Part shown: positions 56,901 through 64,000 of the stretch, one piece after another
Layout: every line of letters begins with the position of its first letter
How positions within the stretch are numbered: position 1 is the first letter of the stretch
Assembly (NCBI GenBank): GCA_025201345.1
Contig: JAIXMG010000007.1
Coordinates: 620,001 to 684,000 of the forward strand
DNA: 64,000 nucleotides
Direction of reading: 5' to 3'
Source: Thamnidium elegans
Lineage: Eukaryota > Mucoromycota > Mucoromycetes > Mucorales > Mucoraceae
Position numbers and translations under genes: made by a program
Notes under the pieces: model-generated
What the model saw: the letters and a program-made list of their open reading frames with translations, nothing else
Database searches by the model: none
Told to the model about the DNA's origin: nothing

Positions 56901-57159
56901 TTTCGCGTAGCAGAGAGATGGTTTGTAATTATTATAATTATTTTGACTCCTTGCAAAAGTTTTGAGGGGAAAAGGGAAATTTTCTTAATAAATACTTGCT
57001 TTTTCTCTCTTTTTTTTTCTTATTTTCTTAATGAGGGTTTTATATGTATATATAATATTGGCTTGAAGGGCTTTTTTTTGTAGTTTTATTTGTTAAATAA
57101 AAAATTCAATTTTGTGAGTGAGAGAGTTGCGAGAGAGAGAGAAAAGTAGACGGGAAATT
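53952..57159. other. 3.2-kb gene-poor region
   Basis: Several short open stretches have protein-like patches but no domain or splice logic: 54784-54529 minus (two overlapping frames, suggesting decay), 55010-54810 minus (RAFGYIGQVQNVLIREKEYL) and 56437-56817 plus. The last has a CSEC..C..CIRC cysteine pattern (SFCSECHHNQQLACDKV, ELCIRCQRF) that could be a lone zinc-binding exon. GA and T runs occur near 57120-57145 and 56887-56903. No tRNA was recognised. Confidence 0.4.
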
Positions 57160-57714
57160 TTAACGAGACCAAGATCTGCTTCTTGAACGGTAATATCTTC
57201 TACGTCTTTCAGGAGAACGAGAACGGCTTCTACGACGTCCTCTATCTCTAAAGCTGGATCTACGGTCACGATCATAACCACCTCTGCCACGATCAGCACC
57301 ACGATCATCACCGTGAGTCATCTTTCTTTCACCCATATATTCACCAGGCGTAGGTGTATGAGGACGGTGTGTTACAGAATAATCAACACGAATTTTACGA
57401 TCATCAATATCCATACCGTTTAAAGCGTCACGAGCACGAGATGCCTCATTTTGATCTTTAAAGTAGACAAAACCGAATCCTCTTGATCTGTTGCTCTATT
57501 TAAATTATTTTTTAGTTTTGTATATTATATACTATACTTTTTTTTACACACTTACTCGATGGTCATAAACAATAGTAACTTTTTCAATAGTACCAAATTC
57601 ACGGAAAACTTCCTCCAAATCAATTTCTCTGGTTCTTAAACTTAAACCAAAAACACCAAGAATATTAGACATTTCAGGATCATCCTATTTCCACATACAA
57701 AAATTATTAGTTCA

Positions 57715-57761
<47 letters not shown>

Positions 57762-58360
57762 TTTTTTATATATAAAAACATACTCTGGTACCATGGAATT
57801 CCTTGTTGGCTTCGATTCTACGAGGTCCACCGCCAGAAACGGGAAGAGGAGAACGACGACGGCGAGGAGGACTGCGGCTACCACGGCGACGAGGAGAGAT
57901 GCTAGTTGATATAAAAAAAAAAAAGTGGTTAGGAGTTTTTATTTTTATTACTTTGCAGGAGTCTAGAAAGATTTTTTTTTATTTTTTTTTTTACCTTCTT
58001 CTTCTACGATCTCTGCTTCTGGATGGAGAAGGAGAACGACGTCTGCTAGTGCGACGGTCAGGAGAATGACGACGAGAAGTACTACGACGAGGAGGAGAAC
58101 GCGAACGACTACGAGAGTCACGTACCTCACGCTTAGGAGATCTGGATCGAGAACGAGAAGGAGTACGTGAGCGATCACGTCTATCTACATGTTCCTCTGT
58201 CTTTACAGGTCTTTCGAATGTGTCCTATATAATAATAACTTTTTTAATCAATAAAATTCTGCTACTCAAAAGGAAGAAAAAAAAGAAAAAAAAGAGCTCA
58301 TCTTTTTTTTAAATAAAAAAACAATACCATGGGACTAGCTGCTCTTTCATAATCACCCAT
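57160..58360 (-). CDS. Transformer-2-like SR splicing factor
   Basis: Five exons: 58360-58328, 58224-57995, 57901-57784, 57684-57556 and 57495-57160; 846 nt, 281 residues. The architecture is RS1 - RRM - RS2, as in Tra2. The first RS region (residues 20-115) has many RSRSRSP and RRRS repeats. The RRM (about 128-210) has RNP2 ILGVFGLSL and RNP1 RGFGFVYF (175-182), split by an intron between them. Then come DDRKIRVDYSVTHRPHTPTP (the Tra2-type RRM end and linker) and a Gly/Arg/Asp-rich plus RS2 tail ending SRSRSWSR. Tra2 binds GAA-rich exonic enhancers and activates splicing in the nucleus. Intron 3 has a T-run of about 40 nt as its polypyrimidine tract, which might make this intron's splicing sensitive. 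That is inference. Confidence 0.92.
57718..57757. repeat. About 40-nt poly-A (poly-T in the sense strand of a Tra2 intron)
   Basis: An unbroken homopolymer within intron 3 of the Tra2-like gene (57685-57783), about 35 nt upstream of its acceptor in the sense direction. It acts as an extreme polypyrimidine tract. Confidence 0.85.
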
Positions 58361-59308
58361 TTTTTTTTCTTCTTATATGTGTATAAAAAATATATTTGTG
58401 TGTATAAATTTATATACGCTTTTTTTTTTCTAAAAAATAATTCAAAAAAGAGAGAGAGATATACAAGTTTTATTTTTTTTACTGGAAAAAGGAAAAAATT
58501 TCTTTAAATCTAAACATCATATAAGTTACGTCATCAATGAATTGTTTCATTCTCAGTGGTGTCCTTTTTTTTATTCATGTTTAAACCAAGAGTTCATGCT
58601 AGAGTTTCTTTTTTTAAAATACATTCTTTTTTTTTTCTTGTCGTAAACTCTGCTTTAAGTAACTAGTATGATAGTTTATAGTCACACTTTTCTTTAAAAA
58701 AAAAATAAAAGGGTCTCACTTGAAGTAAGCCTCTTTTATTTTTTAAAGAAAAAAAAGAAATAGTTCGCCTACTTGTAGTAATTTATAACTCAAATGACAA
58801 GCCTCAATTGAGAGTTGTGGCACCAGTAAAAAAGAAATATGCATGATATTTTTTATTTACGTTCTTCTTTTACATTCACCATTTTACACTGCTTTGACAT
58901 GAGCTCCGCTTTATTTAAGCACACTCGTTTAATGTAAAGAAAAGCTTCTACGCTTTTTAAGAAGTGCGGTTCCCTTTTTTTTATACATTATTTTCAAAAA
59001 AAAAAAAAAAAAAAGCGGGTTAATGCAGGAAGACTGGATATTTCAACTGTAGTCAAAAACAATATATGTATTCACGGTGGTTACCAATTGAGAGATACAC
59101 CAGTTTCTAGCATGAATTGATACATTCGAAACCTTGTTTTTAATTTTGTTGGCAGAAGGTCCGTGCCAGAGTAAGGTCCGCTCACTCTAATATGGTGTCA
59201 TCATTAAGTTAACATCTCGGTAAAGAATTATATATCAATAAACCGGAAACAAATTAACTTTTTTTTTTCTTTTTCTTTTTTTTTTTATGAGGCAATATAT
59301 TTATTCAG
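58361..59308. other. Intergenic region upstream of the Tra2-like gene
   Basis: AT-rich, with T/A runs and a short inverted pair (AAATAAAAGG/CCTCTTTTATTT near 58700-58743). It includes the promoter of the Tra2-like gene. No gene is seen. Confidence 0.45.
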
Positions 59309-59843
59309 CTAATGATGAATAAACCAGGTAACACCGAGAGAGAATTGCATAGCGACACAAGCAGAAGAAATTGAATATTTTCGAGCAGCAGTTTTGAAGA
59401 ATAAGGCTAAACGTAGCAAGGCTCTCTTATCAATTATTCCTATTTTTTATACATTACTTGGGTTAGTTATATCATTGATCTCACATTATTATATTATCAT
59501 TAGAGATGATAAGGTCTTCTATTGCTTTTTTTTAAAAAAAAAAAGAAAAGGAGGGAGAGGGAAAGATTCATAATCTAGCGAAAAAATACGGAATAATTGA
59601 TAAAACAGGAACCATTGTCCTTTATGTCAGAATTAATCGTACGAGCATTGAGTTTTATTTTATCTTTTTTACTGCGAAAAGGAGCTTTAAAATAAAAAGA
59701 AAAACAATATGCTTTAAAAAAAAAAAGAAAAAAAAAAAAAAAGACCTTTACCAAAAGGCTTCGTTTGATTTAAATGTAAACAAATAATATAGCCTTCTTC
59801 TTCTAGCAAGTTCTCGGTTAAAAACTTGTATAATTTTACTCAT
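59309..59843 (-). CDS. Possible three-exon small protein, about 96 aa
   Basis: A tentative splice model keeps phase: 59843-59752, 59671-59590 and 59425-59309; 291 nt. Exon 1 reads MSKIIQVFNRELARRRRLYY, basic and presequence-like, with an A-rich context at the ATG. Exon 2 is KDKIKLNARTINSDIKDNGS-like. Exon 3 reads ALLRLALFFKTAARKYSISS and ends GVTWFIHH. Exon 3 looks coding, but its acceptor has two options (59425 or 59439) and exon 2 is weakly supported. No family is recognised. A small mitochondrial or membrane-associated protein is a guess from the basic N-terminus. Confidence 0.35.
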
Positions 59844-59925
59844 TTTAATATGATTGGCAAACCAAGAAAAAAAAAAAAAAAAAAAAAAAAAGATTAACGC
59901 ACAGTCACTCTCCCCTGCCCTGGAT

Positions 59926-59956
<31 letters not shown>

Positions 59957-60046
59957 AAGGGATGTAATTTTTGACATCCCCAGGTTTTTTTTTTTCTTTT
60001 TTCTTTAAGCCTCCTCTTCTTTTTTTCCTCGAAAAAAAAAACCCGC

Positions 60047-62432
60047 ATGTCATTTGTACGTTCCTTACTTGGAGGACTTCCAGGAAAGGTAAGCTTTAAA
60101 GCGGCTTCAGCTTCTTTTATAGAAGCTACTCCACAAAACGCTTTTTCTCTTTTACCTATTTCCATGGGTCGTCGTTTCCAATCCACTGAAGTTGACCCTA
60201 AAGACGCTGTAAGTTATATACATACATACATACAAAGAGTGAATACCACTAACATGATATAATATAGGAGCGTCTTAATAGACTTCGTAATATTGGTATT
60301 TCAGCTCACATCGATTCAGGAAAGACTACTTGTACAGAACGTATTCTTTATTACACAGGTCGTATTAAGGAAATTCATGATGTACGTGGTAGAGATGGTG
60401 TTGGAGCCAAAATGGATTCTATGGATTTAGAAAGAGAAAAGGGTATTACTATTCAATCTGCTGCTACTTATGCTAGTTGGGGAGATAATAATATCAATAT
60501 TATTGATACTCCAGGTAAAAAATATATATATATACATATATTATCTTTTAAACATGTTATTAATATAATATAAATATTATAGGTCACGTTGATTTCACTA
60601 TTGAAGTTGAACGTGCTTTGCGTGTTTTAGATGGTGCTGTTATGATTTTATGTTCTGTTGCTGGTGTACAATCGCAAACGATCACAGTTGATCGTCAAAT
60701 GCGTCGTTACAATGTTCCTCGTCTTTCCTTTATTAACAAGATGGATCGTGCAGGTGCCAACCCTTTCCGTATTATTGACCAACTCCGACAAAAGCTTAAA
60801 TTGACAGCAGCTGCTGTACAAATCCCTATTGGTAATGAAGATCAATTCAACGGTGTTGTTGATTTGATCACAATGAAGGCTATTTACAATGAAGGCGAAA
60901 CCGGTCAAGAATTAGTTGAACGTGATATTCCTGCCGAATTAATGCCTCTCGCTACTGAAAAAAGAATTGAATTAATTGAACAATTGGCTGATGTCGATGA
61001 TGAAATTGCTGATATTTATTTGATGGAAGAAACTCCTACTGTTGAACAAATGGTAAGTGCTATTCGTCGTGCTACCATTTCGCTCAAGTTTACACCTGTC
61101 TTGATGGGTTCTGCTTTCAAAAATACTGCTATCCAACCCTTGTTAAATGCTATCATTAATTATTTGCCTAACCCTACTGAAGTCGTCAATACCGCTTTGG
61201 ATATTAACCAAGGTGAAAAGAAGGTCGATCTTCAACCTTATACTAACAGTCCCTTTGTCGGTCTTGCTTTCAAGTTGGAAGAAGGTCGTTACGGTCAATT
61301 GACTTATATGCGTATTTATCAAGGTGCTTTAAAGAAGGGTTCTTTCATCACTAATGTTAAGACTGGTAAGAAAATCAAGGTTCCTCGTCTTGTTCGTATG
61401 CATGCTGCTGATATGGAAGATGTCGATGAACTCGGTGCTGGTGAAATTGGTGCCATGTTTGGTGTTGATTGTTCTAGTGGTGATACCTTTACTGATGGTA
61501 CTCTTCAATACACCATGACCTCCATGTACGTTCCCGATCCCGTTATCTCTCTTTCTCTTACTCCCAAGGGTAAAGAAAGCCCCAACTTCTCCAAGGCCTT
61601 GAATCGTTTCCAAAAGGAAGATCCTACTTTCCGTGTTCACATTGATTCCGAATCCAAGGAAACTATTATCTCTGGTATGGGTGAACTTCATTTACAAATT
61701 TATGTTGAACGTATGAAGCGTGAATATAACGTTGAATGTTTAACTGGTAAACCTCGTGTTGCTTTCCGTGAAACCATCACTCAACCTGCTAAATTTAACT
61801 ATACTCACAAGAAACAATCTGGTGGTTCCGGTCAATATGGTCGTGTCGTTGGTCAACTTGAACCTATGGAGAAGGATGAGGAAACTGGCAAGGATGTCTC
61901 TTTCGAAAACCGTGTTATCGGTGGTAACATTCCTTCCAACTTTATTCCTGCTTGTGAAAAGGGTTTCAATGATGCTCTTGATAAGGGTCCCTTGATTGGT
62001 CACCCTGTTAATGGTATTCGTATGGTTTTGGAAGATGGTGCCTCTCATGCTGTTGATTCTAGTGAATTGGCTTTCCGTATCGCTACCAAGAACGCTTTCC
62101 ATGAAGCTTTCGCTAAGGCTAAACCTACTATTTTGGAACCCATCATGAACGTTGCTATTACTGCTCCTATTGAGTTCCAAGGTTCTGTTATCGGTGGTCT
62201 TAACAAGCGTAAGGGTACCGTTGTTGATACTGAAATTCAAGAAGATTACTTTGACGTTATTGCTGATGTTCCCTTAAACGATATGTTTGGTTACTCTACC
62301 GAATTAAGATCTGCTACTCAAGGTAAGGGTGAGTTCTCTATGGAGTATAAAAACCATCAACCTGTTCAATCCAATGTTCAAGAAGCTCTTATTCAAGAGT
62401 ATAAGAAGGAACAAGCTAACAAGGCCAAATAA
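60047..62432 (+). CDS. MEF1: Mitochondrial elongation factor G1
   Basis: Three exons (60047-60208, 60268-60514, 60583-62432); 2259 nt, 752 residues, the usual mtEF-G1 size. N-terminal residues 1-50 are a mitochondrial presequence ([20 protein letters not shown]; ends GRRFQST). GTPase motifs: [20 protein letters not shown] (about 65-84), [11 protein letters not shown] (switch), [20 protein letters not shown] joined across intron 2, and [10 protein letters not shown]. Domains II-V follow, with [30 protein letters not shown] and [19 protein letters not shown]. It translocates tRNA and mRNA on mitochondrial ribosomes using GTP. MEF1 is preferred over MEF2 (recycling) because of the [10 protein letters not shown] and [14 protein letters not shown] forms. 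Codon use is strongly biased, suggesting high expression. The long minus-strand open frames inside it are shadows. Confidence 0.95.
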
Positions 62433-63114
62433 AATCACTGTACATTTTAACCAATACCTTAGAAACCCCCCTCTTAAAAAAAATGAGAAATAAAAAAAAT
62501 GTATTATATAAAAAAAACCCCTCCCCCCGCTTTTAATAAGAAGTTTTATTCTAATACAAAGATGCTATATCATGAATAATTGTAAAAAGTAACGATTACT
62601 ATTTGATCAGAGTAGTATAACCCCCTATTACTGCTATTAGTTCCATCTATTTTGTTGAGTCAGATAACTACAATCCCTCATTTTATCTGTATCTGCTCTA
62701 GTTTTGATCCCGATCTCGGTCCAACACTATAGTTTTCAGACATAGTCCTCGTCCTTTAGTTCTCAAAAGTGAATGCTTTTCTGTTCCTATTTGCATGTTG
62801 TTTGACAAGTTTTCAGACATTTATTAAACGTGAAATGAATCCCAGCCTACTTTTTGAAAAGTGACCGTTTATTAGGATAACCGTAGTAAACAGATTTCAA
62901 TAAACTGGAATTTTGACGAGACTTTCGATATAAACGAGAATGACGCCTGTTTCAGAGGGAGAATGTGTGTGTGTGCGAAATATATATATTTTTTTTTTTT
63001 TTTTTTTTTTTTCCGACGGAAGTACTTGTAAAACAAACGAAGGTACAAGCCAATTGAATCTTATCGTGACTGTCCAAAGTAAGTAGAAGAGTTATCCAAC
63101 TGCTCTTTTTTGGA

Positions 63115-63148
<34 letters not shown>

Positions 63149-63218
63149 ATATTTTTTTTTGATAGCTCTTTTTTTTTTTTTCTTCTTCGTCTAATAAACG
63201 CTACCATATATCTTTAGA
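62433..63218. other. Intergenic region, AT-rich
   Basis: It holds the 3' end of MEF1 and the promoter of the zinc-finger gene. T- and A-runs of 23-26 nt occur near 62990-63012 and 63120-63145. A small (TG)n tract lies near 62965-62977. Nothing else is seen. Confidence 0.5.
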
Positions 63219-64000
63219 ATGAGCTTTGCTGTTTATGATAGTCGGTCAAATGATAATTGGTATTATGTACATAAAAAAAGGGTTTTTTTTTAATATACTA
63301 ATATGTCTTAATATAGGAATAAAAGCACACACAAAGCTAATAAACGAAAGGCATTATCACTAGGATTACATGAATTTAACGAAGGTCATGATCTTCGATC
63401 TACTACTCTTGCAGCAAGAAAAATGAATCGAATTGCCAATAAACGTAAAAGGATCAGACGAGAACTTTTGAATGGTTCCAGTTCACCTAATCGATTCTTG
63501 ATCGATGGCGAACCACCTATTCAGCCTCATCCTAGTATGGCAGAAAAGAAAGAAGAAGTGAGTCATGGACCTGGTAGACATCGATCGGTTCTGGTTATGG
63601 GACTTATTGACGAAATATATCCTCCTACTATCTGTCCTATTTGTTTATATACTGCTGATAGTAGGTTAGAAGCAGACTCGCATTTTAAAAAAGAACATTA
63701 TTCCTCAAAGCCTTTTCGATGTCTTCACTCAGAATGTGAACAAACCTATTCTTCTAAAGCTGGACTTCGGTATCACCTTGAGCATGCTCATCGTGTAACT
63801 CTGGTATCTGATATGGAAAGGTAAAAAAAAAAAAGGAATCGCTCATATGTGTTATATTAAACTCTATTTTTTTTTTTTTTTTTTTTTTTGTAGTCCTAAA
63901 AAACCAGAAAACCATAATAACACATCATCGAATTTAGCATCTCCATCATCACCTACATCATCTTCATCATCCGTATCGAGTTATGACCACAATCATAATG
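63219..64000 (+). CDS. C2H2 zinc-finger protein, cut by right window edge
   Basis: Three exons visible: 63219-63259, 63317-63820 and 63894 to the edge; phases agree. The start MSFAVYDSRSNDNW is joined to a basic, helical region (NKSTHKANKRKALSLGLHEF, RKMNRIANKRKRIRREL). Two C2H2 fingers follow at about residues 120-141 and 149-174: CPICLYTADSRLEADSHFKK with EH (C-x2-C-x12-H-x4-H) and CLHSECEQTYSSKAGLRYHL with EHAH (C-x4-C-x12-H-x4-H). Exon 3 begins a Ser/Pro/Asn-rich tail (SPSSPTSSSSSV). It is probably a nuclear DNA- or RNA-binding regulator. Two fingers alone do not identify an orthologue. Confidence 0.85.

Noticed and set aside
57093..58178. ORFs rich in Val/Leu on either strand of the Tra2-like gene
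   Set aside because: They arise from reading Arg/Ser-repeat codons out of frame.
61329..62240. Long minus-strand ORFs inside MEF1 (120 and 166 codons)
   Set aside because: They are antisense shadows of a strongly codon-biased gene; composition is Asn/Thr-rich as expected from the complement of preferred codons.
1..64000. tRNA or rRNA genes
   Set aside because: I looked for TTCGA-type T-loop boxes and acceptor pairing by eye and found no convincing cloverleaf. A covariance-model scan would be decisive.

Overview
The window is nuclear DNA of an early-diverging filamentous fungus, most likely a member of Mucorales (Mucoromycota). It is AT-rich and full of long A/T homopolymers. Its genes carry many 50-150 nt introns with GTAAGT-like donors. 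It holds two CotH-type spore-coat-protein-H genes, a family strongly expanded in Mucorales. I cannot name genus or species from sequence alone.

I rebuilt every main gene by hand-splicing and checked that exon lengths keep phase from ATG to stop. Order: an F-box protein cut by the left edge (1-632, -); a decayed, repeat-rich stretch (0.9-2.9 kb); a small unlisted two-exon Cys-containing protein (3700-4011, -); a long-chain acyl-CoA synthetase (7003-9334, +); an AAAP amino-acid transporter (11361-12756, +); a gene-poor AT stretch (12.8-18.4 kb) with a 31-bp degenerate tandem repeat; a multi-pass membrane protein of unknown role (18425-20171, +); a SulP/STAS sulfate transporter (21313-23703, +) converging on a secreted EXORDIUM/phosphate-induced-like protein (23986-25009, -); a dead LINE (about 25.8-26.9 kb, -); and a single-pass LEA-2-like membrane protein with a thrice-repeated short motif (28016-29800, +).

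The centre (30.4-48.2 kb) is gene-dense: CotH paralogue 1 (-), an ARL5-type small GTPase (-), a receptor-like protein with a degenerate kinase domain (-), an F-box protein with a probable LRR-like C-terminal part (-), riboflavin synthase (+), CotH paralogue 2 (-), Mediator subunit 10 (+), U2 snRNP A' (+), a small mitochondrial protein (-) and a CTP-dependent diacylglycerol kinase (-). Several are convergent pairs with only 30-40 nt between stop codons.

From 48.6 to about 54 kb lies a transposon graveyard. It has a LINE fragment bounded by 28-bp imperfect inverted repeats, a 138-bp mini-element with the same ends, and a broken FAR1/MULE transposase joined to an OTU-protease-like segment. After a further gene-poor stretch come a Tra2-like SR splicing factor (57160-58360, -), a possible small gene, mitochondrial elongation factor G1 (60047-62432, +), and a C2H2 zinc-finger protein cut by the right edge.

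No operon logic applies. Functional themes are lipid activation and phosphatidate supply (acyl-CoA synthetase, DAG kinase), transport, splicing and transcription (U2A', Tra2, Med10) and secreted or cell-surface proteins (two CotH, EXO-like, the pseudokinase receptor). The most unusual items are the receptor-like pseudokinase, the LINE with inverted-repeat ends and its mini-derivative, the MULE-OTU fusion, the EXO-like fungal protein and the CotH pair with very different intron content.
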